Positions 8,457 to 16,887 of a DNA stretch of 32,292 nt are shown here, in pieces. The DNA lies in NCBI RefSeq assembly GCF_000472865.1, contig NZ_AXAP01000092.1:286-32577 (forward strand). Reading direction: 5' to 3'. The position numbers and the translations under genes are program-made. Every line of letters starts with the position of its first letter. The first letter of the stretch is position 1. The notes under the pieces were generated by a model, which saw only the letters and a program-made list of their open reading frames with translations, had not been told where the DNA came from and did not search any database. Source of the stretch: Bradyrhizobium elkanii WSM2783. Lineage in GTDB: Bacteria; Pseudomonadota; Alphaproteobacteria; Rhizobiales; Xanthobacteraceae.

Positions 8457-8551
8457 CAAGAGTCTCCACGTGTTGAACTGTTCCGAATAGTAGAGTCCGC
8501 GTGTTGCAGAATCATGGTACCTTTTCTGGCTGCAAACTCGGAGTCTCCTTC

Positions 8552-9841
8552 TCAATCGCCTCTCGAAGTCGCCGGCAAAATGGACTCGGCATCGTAAGTC
8601 CTAGGCGAGGAATTTTCGCGGGCCATTTGCGGCCGAACCGCCGATCTCAGTGGCGGCACGCCCTTGGTGCTTGCCACCACCAGTGTCTCCTCCGACAGGC
8701 CCGCCGTCACCTCGGTGCGCCCCTCGTCGGTGATCCCAATCTTGACGTCAATGCGTGTGATCCGATTGTCATTGATGGCGTATACGAAGTTGCCTTCGCC
8801 ATCCGATCCTACGGCAGCGGCGGGTACGGTAAGCGCGTCAGGGCGCTGGTTCATTTCCAGCGAGACCTCTGCATATGTGCCCGGATAGAGCCGCTCCCCG
8901 GGGTTGGGCAGGTCGATCTCGGTACGCATGTTGCGGGTCTCGGGATCAAGACGCAGGGAGAAGCGGGTTACCCTGCCAATGAACGGCTTACCGTCGAAGC
9001 CAGCCGGCTTGACGATTGCCGGATCGCCGACGTGAAGGTGAGGTACATCGTCCTCCGGAATGTCGCAAAACACGCGGATCGTGTCGATCCGCTGCACTGT
9101 GAAAAGTGACCCCGCGGACGGCGTCGCCCGCGTGGCCGTGGCGGCGGCCTGGACCAAATCGCCCCGGTTCACAAAGCGCCGTGACACCACGCCATCGAAA
9201 GGCGCCACGATCTGCGTATAGGCGAGTAGCGCCTTGATCTTTTCCACGGTCGCGGTGGCAACGTCGATTTCGTTGGCTGCATGGTCGCGGTTTCCTTCCG
9301 CAACTCCGAGATCCGCCCTGGCGATGTCCGCGTTGGCGTGCACCTGATCGAGTGTCCGGTCGCTGATGAAATTTCGTCCCTCACCCAGTTGTTCCCGGTC
9401 CTTTGCGAGGGCGGTCTGAAGCGCCAGGTTCGCATTGGCGTGGTCCACTTGGCGGCGCGCGCTCTCCAGCGAACTTTTGTTGGATTCGAGCTGGGCTTCG
9501 GCTTCGGCAAGCTCCTGCTTCATTTCGGGGACGTCGATCACCGCAAGCACTTGACCCGCCTTCACGTGATCGCCGATATCGACGCGAACATCGGATAAGT
9601 ATCCGGAGACCTTGGCGAAGAGTTCCGCTTCTTCAAAGGCTGCGAGGGTGGCGTTGGTTTGGAGGCGTTGGGCCACGGTGACGCGGCGCGGATACGTAGT
9701 CTCGACAGGCGGAAGGCTATCCGCCTTGGTGAGATTCATTGGCGGTGACAGTGCCGCGAGATGCCGCTCGGCCAATACACACACCGCACCGAAGCCGAAC
9801 ACCACCACCAAGATCTTTACGCCCGTTCTCGCGAATTTCAT
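8552..9841 (-). CDS. RND efflux pump periplasmic adaptor (HlyD/membrane-fusion protein)
   Basis: The 429-residue protein has one N-terminal membrane anchor (VKILVVVFGFGAVCVLA), a biotinyl-lipoyl half (LFAKVSGYLSDVRVDIGDHVKAGQVLAVID), a long alpha-helical hairpin (about residues 110-210), the second lipoyl half (ALLAYTQIVAPFDGVVSRRFVNRGDLV), a beta-barrel domain and a membrane-proximal domain. Such adaptors join an inner-membrane RND permease to an outer-membrane channel. The gene starts 33 bp after the permease gene ends, so the two are co-transcribed. No outer-membrane factor gene follows, so the pump probably borrows one encoded elsewhere. The substrate cannot be deduced. Confidence 0.93.
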   Translation of the reverse strand: MKFARTGVKILVVVFGFGAVCVLAERHLAALSPPMNLTKADSLPPVETTYPRRVTVAQRLQTNATLAAFEEAELFAKVSGYLSDVRVDIGDHVKAGQVLAVIDVPEMKQELAEAEAQLESNKSSLESARRQVDHANANLALQTALAKDREQLGEGRNFISDRTLDQVHANADIARADLGVAEGNRDHAANEIDVATATVEKIKALLAYTQIVAPFDGVVSRRFVNRGDLVQAAATATRATPSAGSLFTVQRIDTIRVFCDIPEDDVPHLHVGDPAIVKPAGFDGKPFIGRVTRFSLRLDPETRNMRTEIDLPNPGERLYPGTYAEVSLEMNQRPDALTVPAAAVGSDGEGNFVYAINDNRITRIDVKIGITDEGRTEVTAGLSEETLVVASTKGVPPLRSAVRPQMARENSSPRTYDAESILPATSRGD

Positions 9842-9874
9842 TCTGCTTACCTCTAAAATCCTTTTGGTGTCGGC

Positions 9875-12800
9875 TTATTGCGCCGCCTGAGCAGGATATT
9901 CAGCGTGCCCGACCCCACGTCCCGCCGCTTGGTGCCGCTCCGGCTCAAAATAGCGGCTATGCGGGTCATCAGGATCGAGCGAGGCAGAAATGCGAGCATG
10001 TTGCGATTGCAGCGTGGCCAGGATCGCCGGCAGGATGACGAGCGTGGCGAACGTTGCGCCGAGTAGACCGCCGATCACTGCCCGCCCAAGCGGCGCGCTT
10101 TGCTCTCCGCCTTCGCCCAGGCTCAGCGCCATCGGCACCATCCCGGCGAGCATCGCGAAACTGGTCATCAGGATCGGACGCAGACGGCTCCGTGCGCCTT
10201 CTATTGCTGCCTCCCGTGGTTCGCGGCCCTCGACCCGGCTCCTCTCAGCGAAAGTCACAAGCAGGATGGCATTTGCCACGGCGACACCGATCGCCATGAT
10301 CGCGCCCATGAAAGATTGAATGTTGAGTGTGGTCCGGGTGAGCCAAAGCATGATTGCGACCCCGGCGATGACGGCAGGAATTGTCAATCCCACCGCAAGC
10401 GAAAGACGGAACGATTGGAAATTGCCAGTCAGCAGCAGAAGGATGACGCCCACCGCCATCAAGAGCCCGAGACGAAGGCCTCCGAACATCTCCATCATCG
10501 GCTCGACCTGCCCGCGCACGGTCACGTTCACCCCAACGGGCGGCTTTCCCGCATCGTTGATCGCCTGCCGCACTTGGGCAGCCGCGCGTCCCAGATCCTC
10601 GCCGGAGACATTCGCGCTCAGTGTCAGCATGCGCTGCATGTTGTAGCGATCGTATTCGCCGAGTGCTGTGCCGTCGGCGACGGCGGCCACATTGCGCAAG
10701 TCAATCTGTTGGTCCGACCGACGAACGATCGGGAGGTTCTTCACGTCCTCGAGCGAGGTAATCTGCCGCTCTGGGATCTCGACCTGCACCTGATAACCGA
10801 TGCCTGTCTTGGGATCGGCCCAATAATTTGGAGCGGTATAACGACTGGATGACGTGCCGGCGACGAGCGAATTCGCCACGTCACCAGTCGTCACCCCCAG
10901 AACGCCGGCTCGCTCGCGGTCCACAGCGACCTTTACAGTCGGATAATCTAGCTCCTGCTCGAATCCCAGGTCTCGCAGCGCCGGCACACGTGCCAATTTT
11001 GCTTTCAGCTTATCGGCGTATTGACGGCTATCGGCGAGGTTCGGCCCGCTCGCCGCCACCTCGATTGGAGTCGGCGCACCGAAGCTCATCACCCGGCTGA
11101 CGATATCGCTCGGTTCGAATGAAAAGCGTACACTCGGCAACTCTTGAGGCAATTTGTGACGCAGCCGCTCCTTCAAATCCTCGATCCCGATCCCGGCGCC
11201 GGGCTTGAGCTGCACCTGCAGTACCGCTTCCTCGGGGCCGGAACTCCAAAGGTAGATGGTATTGATGGGGTAATTGGGCGGCTGAGTTCCGACGAAGCCG
11301 AGGCTGATTTCGACGTTATCCGGGCCGACCTCACGCTTGATCGCATCGAGTGTCTGCAACGCGATCTGTTCGGTGCGCTCGATGCGCGTTCCGGCCGGAG
11401 CCCGTAGGTGCAATTGGACTTGTCCGGTATCCACGATTGGAAAGATCTCGGTGCCGAGAGAGTTGCCAACCAGGGCAATGATGGCGCCACTGATGACAAG
11501 ATAGGAAAGCACAACGATGCGTCGACGTTTCATAACGGCGCGTGTGAACCTATCGTACCTTGCCCGCAGCCGATCGAAAAACGTCTCTTGCAGCTTGTGG
11601 TGCGAGCTCGGATTGCGCAGCATCCAGACCGATGCTACCGGGACAAAGGTACTGGAAAGCAAATACGACCCCACTATCGAGAAGCCGACCGCCAAGGCCA
11701 GCGGTGCAAACAGGTTGTGGGCGGCGCCGGTCATGAAGAAAGCCGGAATGAACACCGCGAGAATGCAAAGCATGGCCACGAACCGAGGCAGGGTCGTCTC
11801 GGCGGTCGCCTCGCTCGCGGCACGGGCAAGACTGCGGCCATCGGCAAGTTTGGTGTGGATGTTCTCGATGGTGACTGTCGCCTCGTCGACCAGAATGCCG
11901 ACGGCCAAGGCCAACCCGCCCAAAGTCATGATATTGATCGTCTGCCCCGATATCCAGAGCGCCGTCACCGACGCGAGGATCGCGAGCGGAATGTTCAAGA
12001 CCACGACGAGCGAACTGCGCCAATCCCGCAGAAACAGGAGCACCATGAGGCCTGTGAGCACCGCGCCGAGAGCGCCTTCGATTAACAGGCCCTGGATGGC
12101 GCGCGTCACATAGGGCGACTGATCGAACTGGTAGCTGACCTTGACATCGTCGGGCAGTACCGACTGGAAGCGCGGCAGGTTGGCTTTAACGGCATTGACG
12201 ACCGCGAGTGTCGAGGCGTCCGCTCGTTTGGTCACCGGAATGTAGACAGTGCGGCGTCCATCCACCAGCGCGTAGCCGGTCTGTATGTCGGCGCCGTCTT
12301 CGACCGATCCGACGTCGCGTATGAAGATCGTCCGCGTTCCCTGCGAGCGGATCGGAATGTTGTTCAGGCCCTTGGCGTCGCCGACGACGGAGTTGACCGG
12401 TACCATTGGCCATCGATCCCCGATTCGGATGTTGCCGGATGCGCTGACCGTGTTGCCGGCGGCCAACGCCCGCACCACCTCGTCCGGCGACATGTTGTAG
12501 GAACGTAGCTTCCCGGGATCTACGCGAACGAGGATGGTGCGCTGGCTCGAGCCAAAGGGCGGCGGCGCCGAGACACCCGGCAAGATCGCAAACAATGGGC
12601 GGACCTTGAAGAGAGCTGCATCCTGAAGCTCGGCGACCGTTTTGGTCTTGCTGGAGAAGACGAGGTCGCCGACCGGTACGCTGCCAGCGTCGAATCGCAC
12701 CACGAAAGGTGGCACAGTCCCAGTGGGCATGAAGGCGCGGGCGCGGTCGACGTAAGAGACCGTCTCTGCCGTGGCCTGCGCCATGTTGGTGCCGGGATGG

Positions 12801-13084
12801 AATTGGAGCTTGATGAGCGCAACGCCCTGGATCGACTTGCTTTCGACGTGCTCGATGCCGGTGATGTAGAGGAGGTGGTACTCGTAATAGTTGGTGATGA
12901 ACCCTTCCATCTGCGCCGGGTCCAAGCCGCCGTAAGGCTGCGCCACGTACAGGACGGGCACCCCGAGATCCGGAAAGATGTCCCGAGACATGCGATCGAC
13001 CGCAAGAAGACCCGCCAATGCAACGGCTATGACCACCGTCAAAAGCGAGATCGGGCGTCGTAGTGCAAACGACACCAAGTTCAT
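9875..13084 (-). CDS. RND efflux transporter permease subunit
   Basis: The 1069-residue protein has the full RND layout: TM1 (residues about 10-28), a large periplasmic loop beginning RDIFPDLGVPVLYVAQPYGG, the TM2-6 block (about 335-480), the second periplasmic loop and the TM8-12 block. The TM4 proton-relay segment reads VGILVDEATVTIENIH, with D400-E401 in place of the Asp-Asp of AcrB. TM10 reads VGVAVANAILLV and lacks the lysine of AcrB-type pumps. This form occurs in a branch of RND permeases close to the heavy-metal/multidrug divide, so the substrate is open. Its ATG overlaps the stop of the small upstream ORF (ATGA, 13081-13084), a sign of translational coupling. Long + strand frames in this region are shadows. 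Confidence 0.95.
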   Translation of the reverse strand: MNLVSFALRRPISLLTVVIAVALAGLLAVDRMSRDIFPDLGVPVLYVAQPYGGLDPAQMEGFITNYYEYHLLYITGIEHVESKSIQGVALIKLQFHPGTNMAQATAETVSYVDRARAFMPTGTVPPFVVRFDAGSVPVGDLVFSSKTKTVAELQDAALFKVRPLFAILPGVSAPPPFGSSQRTILVRVDPGKLRSYNMSPDEVVRALAAGNTVSASGNIRIGDRWPMVPVNSVVGDAKGLNNIPIRSQGTRTIFIRDVGSVEDGADIQTGYALVDGRRTVYIPVTKRADASTLAVVNAVKANLPRFQSVLPDDVKVSYQFDQSPYVTRAIQGLLIEGALGAVLTGLMVLLFLRDWRSSLVVVLNIPLAILASVTALWISGQTINIMTLGGLALAVGILVDEATVTIENIHTKLADGRSLARAASEATAETTLPRFVAMLCILAVFIPAFFMTGAAHNLFAPLALAVGFSIVGSYLLSSTFVPVASVWMLRNPSSHHKLQETFFDRLRARYDRFTRAVMKRRRIVVLSYLVISGAIIALVGNSLGTEIFPIVDTGQVQLHLRAPAGTRIERTEQIALQTLDAIKREVGPDNVEISLGFVGTQPPNYPINTIYLWSSGPEEAVLQVQLKPGAGIGIEDLKERLRHKLPQELPSVRFSFEPSDIVSRVMSFGAPTPIEVAASGPNLADSRQYADKLKAKLARVPALRDLGFEQELDYPTVKVAVDRERAGVLGVTTGDVANSLVAGTSSSRYTAPNYWADPKTGIGYQVQVEIPERQITSLEDVKNLPIVRRSDQQIDLRNVAAVADGTALGEYDRYNMQRMLTLSANVSGEDLGRAAAQVRQAINDAGKPPVGVNVTVRGQVEPMMEMFGGLRLGLLMAVGVILLLLTGNFQSFRLSLAVGLTIPAVIAGVAIMLWLTRTTLNIQSFMGAIMAIGVAVANAILLVTFAERSRVEGREPREAAIEGARSRLRPILMTSFAMLAGMVPMALSLGEGGEQSAPLGRAVIGGLLGATFATLVILPAILATLQSQHARISASLDPDDPHSRYFEPERHQAAGRGVGHAEYPAQAAQ

Positions 13085-13290
13085 CGCGACGCCTTAGCCG
13101 GCCCTGCCGCGCCCGGATGCGAGCGCGGCTCGACGGCGCGAATGAAGATGAGCGGGACATTTCGGAGGAACGCGGCGCATGTTTCCACCCATATGCAATC
13201 TCGTCGACACGTCGAGTATTGCGCATGGCCTGGGCGGAGAAGCCGGATGGAAGTGAAGCTATCCAGCGACAGAATGGATTTGGCTGACAT
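13081..13290 (-). CDS. Small ORF translationally coupled to the RND permease, unknown function
   Basis: The frame encodes 69 residues (MSAKSILSLDSFTSIRLLRP...) with no signal peptide or known motif. Two features suggest real translation. GAGGG lies about 8 bases upstream of its ATG on the minus strand, and its TGA overlaps the permease ATG in the ATGA arrangement. It may be a leader that couples translation, or a small accessory protein. I do not recognise a family. Confidence 0.5.
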   Translation of the reverse strand: MSAKSILSLDSFTSIRLLRPGHAQYSTCRRDCIWVETCAAFLRNVPLIFIRAVEPRSHPGAAGPAKASR

Positions 13291-13330
13291 CGCGCGCCCT
13301 CATTGGAAAATTGGACGCGATTCTTGAGCA

Positions 13331-13681
13331 TGTCGCCTCGTGAGGAGATCGCATCCCCATGTCGCGCAGTACATTAAAGAGTGAAAGTCCTGTCAATTCA
13401 GTAACGTTCACAATGACGCGCGCAACCTTTCAACGGAACTGCTCCGCGCGGGGCCGGCGACAATCGTTTTGCAAAAATCGCCACTGACCTTGGCGGGTCC
13501 CGTCGTTCAACTCTGCGTGGCCCGCGCCTCATTAAATTTAAAGTCAGAAAGGAGTTGTGCCCAGGTCGAAACGAAAAAAGACCGAGAAGCGGTGATGCGG
13601 CTAAGCGGTTCTTCTAATCTCTCATCCCCGAAAAGGCGAGTCACTAATCACTAAACACTAGCTTGTCGCAAGAGAGGTTCG
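13331..13681. other. Divergent promoter region between the RND operon and the broken TetR gene
   Basis: No gene is visible in these 350 bases. They hold the promoter/operator candidate at 13368-13417 and AT-rich DNA leading to the ribosome binding site (GAGAGG, about 13670-13675) of the TetR pseudogene. Confidence 0.5.
13368..13417 (-). promoter_or_regulatory. Candidate sigma70 promoter of the RND operon with a possible operator
   Basis: On the minus strand TTGACA (13391-13396) is followed after exactly 17 bases by TGTACT (13368-13373, four of six matching TATAAT). It lies about 80 bp upstream of the small coupled ORF. An imperfect inverted repeat with GTCA/TGAC arms (13392-13417), containing AACGTT at its centre, overlaps the -35 and could be where the now-broken TetR protein bound. 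The promoter is reasonable; the operator is weak. Confidence 0.45.
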
Positions 13682-14381
13682 ATGTCGTATCCTGGCGAAC
13701 ACCGCCGACTAACCAAATAAAAAATTGCTCGGAGCGCACGGCGACTCTTCAACCGCCGCGGGTTCGATACTGTGTCAATCGACGACGTATGGCTGATGCC
13801 GGGCTTACCCGGGGGAGTTTCTATAGCTACTTTGAGAGCAAAGGCGATCTTTATGCCGAAGTGGTCACGCAACTTTTAGATGAAAAGCAGCTTTTAAGCA
13901 GCGACGGGGTCAGCACCGATTCGCGTGCTTTTGACCGGCGGCTCAGTTCGTCCGCGACTATCTTTCGCGCGAGCATTTCGAGGATATCGACGGAACCTGC
14001 CCCCTGATCGCTTTTCCGACCGACTTTTTGCGCGAGGAGCACCGTGTTCGGCAAGCATTTGAAACCGTCCTCAGGGTCATGATCGACATTTTTGAGCAGG
14101 CAATGCAGCGTAATTGGACAGATGGCACGATCCCGCGCTCGCGCGATTGCAAGACTTGCGTTGGAGGTATGGTGTTGGCTCGCTCGATCGAGGATCGCGT
14201 GCTCGCCGACGAAATACGCGAAGCCGCAATGAGCATCGCGCTGTCGCTCGGACAATGGAGCCGCGCCGAACGTTCTGCCGCAACTGAACGCCGGCACTTT
14301 CTTGACATGAGTCGCTCTCGTTTACTGGAGTGCGAGGTAAGGGAACGTGGCCTTCGTCGCGTCACGCCGCTGACTCTATGA
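13682..14381 (+). pseudogene. TetR/AcrR family regulator, inactivated by one stop and two frameshifts
   Basis: Stitching the frames gives a normal TetR protein: MSYPGEHRRLTK, then ARRLFNRRGFDTVSIDDV, then MADAGLTRGSFYSYFESKGD, then a ligand-binding domain ending in ADEIREAAMSIALSLGQWS. There are three lesions. An in-frame TAA at 13718-13720 (probably CAA before) lies after residue 12. One base is lost at about 13789 inside the helix-turn-helix. Another frame change lies at about 13937-13942 (the continuing frame reads AQFVRDYLSREHFEDIDG). The gene faces away from the RND operon, the classic position for that pump's repressor. The product cannot be functional as read. Confidence 0.85.
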
Positions 14382-14566
14382 GTCGGCCCAAGTATCATGG
14401 GACGGGCGGAACTGATCGGGGTAGAACGAGAGAAGTCGGGCTGCGAATGTTGGATGCAGCCCGACGTCTGTCATCTCGTGATTGCACTGTTGCCATGGAG
14501 GGCCGACATCCAATTTGGAGTTTGTTGCTGGTGACAATTGGCCGGATCAGCCCGCAGGGCGGCGGA
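14382..14566. other. Short intergenic stretch, nothing recognised
   Basis: It lies between two convergent genes (broken TetR and the small secreted protein). I see no terminator with a U-tract. Confidence 0.3.
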
Positions 14567-14800
14567 TCAATAACCCGGGTTGGGTTCGCAAGGAGGCCCG
14601 TTTTCCCATGGCTGCGTGGCGAACGCACCGACCCGCGGTGCCAGGATGCACGAATGCTCGTTGTGACGGCTTCCTGGCGCAGGGCTGACGGCGTTCTCCG
14701 CACGATGCTGCGATTTTGCGTGGGCCTCGCGGGCCAGAGCGGGTGCTGCCAGCATGGTTGCGACGACCAAGCCGGCCGACAGAAGTTGCAGTTTCCTCAT
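14567..14800 (-). CDS. Small secreted protein, unknown function
   Basis: The 77-residue product has a clean Sec signal peptide (MRKLQLLSAGLVVATMLAAPALA) and a mature part with two cysteines, ending GAFATQPWENGPPCEPNPGY. I recall similar short proteins with the PCEPNPGY-like ending from Bradyrhizobium, but no function is known to me. The start at 14800 has GGAG upstream on the minus strand. A TTAA direct-repeat box lies 121 bp upstream in the matching orientation. Confidence 0.72.
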   Translation of the reverse strand: MRKLQLLSAGLVVATMLAAPALAREAHAKSQHRAENAVSPAPGSRHNEHSCILAPRVGAFATQPWENGPPCEPNPGY

Positions 14801-14921
14801 TCCAATTCTCCATAAACTGAAGCCGACGATGCTTGGCTTTCCTCGTGACGCGCTGCGCTTGCTTTGAGTGTTAGTTTCCCGTTCAGGAACAGCGCCCGCG
14901 TACGGCGTTTCCCTCTCTCAG

Positions 14922-14938
14922 CTTAAATCGGGCTTAAG
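14922..14938 (-). promoter_or_regulatory. PmrA/QseB-like box 1 (one base off CTTAAG-N5-CTTAAG)
   Basis: On the minus strand it reads CTTAAG-CCCGA-TTTAAG, a perfect YTTAAK-N5-YTTAAK. It lies 121 bp upstream of the small secreted protein gene (start 14800). The other five intergenic boxes in the window share the same 11-bp period. Confidence 0.65.
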
Positions 14939-15120
14939 AAGATTCCGGATTGCCATGCCTCGTGCGCGTATCGTCACCCAGATGTGGTCGGTGCCACCTG
15001 GCTTCAAATGTGGCCGGACCGCTGGGCGCCGATGGGCCTTCTCCACGCTACAGATTAGACGCATCGTTAGAGCCGGCTAGAATCGCGCGATCCATTTTCT
15101 CCCTCGCTCGGCCGAGTGTC

Positions 15121-15137
15121 CTTAAGGCTCGCTTAAG
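15121..15137 (+). promoter_or_regulatory. PmrA/QseB-like box 2, upstream of the DoxX gene
   Basis: It reads CTTAAG-GCTCG-CTTAAG, a perfect direct repeat with an 11-bp period, 55 bp upstream of the DoxX start codon. OmpR-family activators bind such repeats on one helix face next to or over the -35. Confidence 0.75.
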
Positions 15138-15192
15138 GTGGCTTGCTTCTCTTCAATCTATGAGTGGTCACCGCTAAAAGAGAAGTGAAGCA

Positions 15193-15759
15193 ATGATTAA
15201 TTCAGGAACGTCCCATGACAACACGAAAAGCCCTGCCAGCGGCATCGGTCGAAACCTCGCCGCATTCCAGCTGTTGCTCTATTCCTCGGTGGGCCGCTGG
15301 GCACCGCTTCCGTTGCGCCTCATCGTCGGGTACGGATTTGCCGAGCACGGTTTTGCAAAGCTGTTGCGCGGCGCCGATAATTTCACGGGCATTCTGCATG
15401 CGATGGGCCTGCCCATTCCGCACGTGTTTGCCTGGATAACGATTGTAACGGAAATCGTCGGAGGATTTTGTATCCTGCTGGGGGCGCTTGTTCCGATCGT
15501 CAGCATTCCGATGGCTATCGTGTTGCTGGTCGCTATCTTCACTGTCCATCTGCCATACGGATTCTCATCGATAAAGCTTCAAGCGATAACTCCTAACGGA
15601 GCGCAGTTTGGCCAACCAGGCTATGAAACGGATTTGCTTTACTTGGCTTGTCTTGTTGCGCTTGTTCTCGGAGGTTCCGGTCCCTTCGCAGCGGACAATT
15701 GGTTGCTCCGATGGTTAGCTCCTGGCGTAGCTTCGCGGAGTCGTCGGATAGCGGACTGA
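15193..15759 (+). CDS. DoxX family inner-membrane protein
   Basis: The 188-residue protein has the four-helix DoxX pattern: LPLRLIVGYGFAEHGFAKL in the first helix, FAWITIVTEIVGGFCILLGA in the second, then IPMAIVLLVAIFTVH and a last helix ending LYLACLVALVLGG. DoxX proteins are small inner-membrane proteins linked with thiol and oxidative stress handling, and some act together with thioredoxin-like or SOD partners. Upstream sequence GAAG and the ATG at 15193 give a plausible start. The gene has its own TTAA box and lies in the same block as DsbD and a DsbA-like protein, which fits a redox role. Confidence 0.9.
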   Translation: MINSGTSHDNTKSPASGIGRNLAAFQLLLYSSVGRWAPLPLRLIVGYGFAEHGFAKLLRGADNFTGILHAMGLPIPHVFAWITIVTEIVGGFCILLGALVPIVSIPMAIVLLVAIFTVHLPYGFSSIKLQAITPNGAQFGQPGYETDLLYLACLVALVLGGSGPFAADNWLLRWLAPGVASRSRRIAD

Positions 15760-16018
15760 TCTCGATGCTCAAGTCGACTCGCTTACAAATGCAGGTACGC
15801 GTTTGCGGGCGGCTCATTTGCTCTATGATCTCACCGGGCCCGGACCCGGAAGGAAAAATCATGACGTTTTGCCAAGAATTGCGGTGGTGCGAGCTTGCCA
15901 GCCCATCGCCGCGCTGGTGGCATCCACGTTCCTGATGGATCGGGGCTTCGCCACGGGTAAGATCCCGCAGCCGGGCGTATTGCTAGCAAGAGACGAGCTT
16001 CAACGTGGCGTCGCGTGA
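15758..16018 (+). pseudogene. Possible C-terminal gene fragment downstream of DoxX
   Basis: A frame with no credible start reads through SLTNAGTRLRAAHLLYDLTG and CQPIAALVASTFLMDRGFAT to the stop at 16018. It looks like the tail of a real protein because the composition is protein-like, but I cannot name the family. It overlaps the convergent DehI-family gene end by about 19 bp. It is probably a truncated remnant; it could also be chance. Confidence 0.3.
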
Positions 16019-16863
16019 CGAATGAGAGCGCAAACGCCTGTCATCCGGGCGATCGGGTGACGCACAAAACGCCGGACCGCGTTGAGGATCGGCTCGATCT
16101 CCAGGCGCAGTGCGGTCGTCGAAATCTCGCCTGCAATTAGCGCTCCGAATTCGTCTCCGAGGTGGCGGGTTGCGCCAACGAGGGAACTCAGTTTGCCCGA
16201 CTCGTGAAGCGGAACAAGAAACGTCCTTATCAGGGCAAGATAAGCGGGCCAATGGGCAAGGTGACGATACATGCTGGCGACCAGAGCCGGATCGGAATCC
16301 TCACCGAAACCGTTAAGTTCATGGACGAGCCTGGCGAGCGGCGATGGCATTTCGGCGATGGGTATAAGCCGCGGTAGCACCACTCGGTTCGGCGGAACGT
16401 AAGAGCTCTCATCGCCGACTGGAGGTACAACCGCGCGGGTTGGCGCGGCCCGATCAAATCGGGCGAGAAAGGCGGAAAAGCAGACGAGCGCCAACGCGTT
16501 CGTGTGCTGATAGCTGTCCAGGATTACTCGGATGGAAGAGAGGGCAACAGCATCGATCCCGGCTGCTGAAAGCGCGTCGTGCGAAAGAGGAGGGGTATGA
16601 GGCAGCGCTAAATTCTTGCGAACGTATTCGGCATGAGTGATGGCAGAGCCCAGATACAGCGGCTTCAATGAGCCCCACACCCATTCGAGGGCTCCCGGCA
16701 TTGTCGCGAGATGACGCCAGACTAGGTTCACGACCTCCACGTTCAGCGTACTGCGGATATCGGCAAAGATCTCTGCAGCAGCTCCTGTTGCCGCTTGTTC
16801 GGTGATCGCGGGGACTGGGTCGCTTTGGGTAAGGTCTGTCATCCCGTCCGTTGCTTCATTCAC
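16000..16863 (-). CDS. DehI-family (group I 2-haloacid dehalogenase-like) protein
   Basis: The 287-residue protein matches the DehI/halocarboxylic acid family in its hallmark N-terminal part: EIFADIRSTLNVEVVNLVWR followed by HLATMPGALEWVWGSLKPLY, and it is built of two all-helical repeats. Characterised members hydrolyse D- and L-2-haloacids, but most genomic relatives are untested, and I could not confirm the catalytic Asp/Asn pair by eye. It starts 24 bp after the histidine kinase stop on the same strand, so it is probably in the response regulator-kinase operon. An in-frame ATG at 16842 is an alternative start. Confidence 0.72.
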   Translation of the reverse strand: MNEATDGMTDLTQSDPVPAITEQAATGAAAEIFADIRSTLNVEVVNLVWRHLATMPGALEWVWGSLKPLYLGSAITHAEYVRKNLALPHTPPLSHDALSAAGIDAVALSSIRVILDSYQHTNALALVCFSAFLARFDRAAPTRAVVPPVGDESSYVPPNRVVLPRLIPIAEMPSPLARLVHELNGFGEDSDPALVASMYRHLAHWPAYLALIRTFLVPLHESGKLSSLVGATRHLGDEFGALIAGEISTTALRLEIEPILNAVRRFVRHPIARMTGVCALIRHATPR

Positions 16864-16887
16864 GAACGACGTTTACGGCACCATCGG

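Noticed and set aside
11408..12113. Two long + strand open frames (225 and 198 codons)
   Set aside because: Both are antisense to the RND permease; composition is that of shadow frames.
12186..13331. 381-codon minus-strand frame in another phase
   Set aside because: It overlaps the permease in a different phase and has no conserved motif; the permease frame is clearly the real one.
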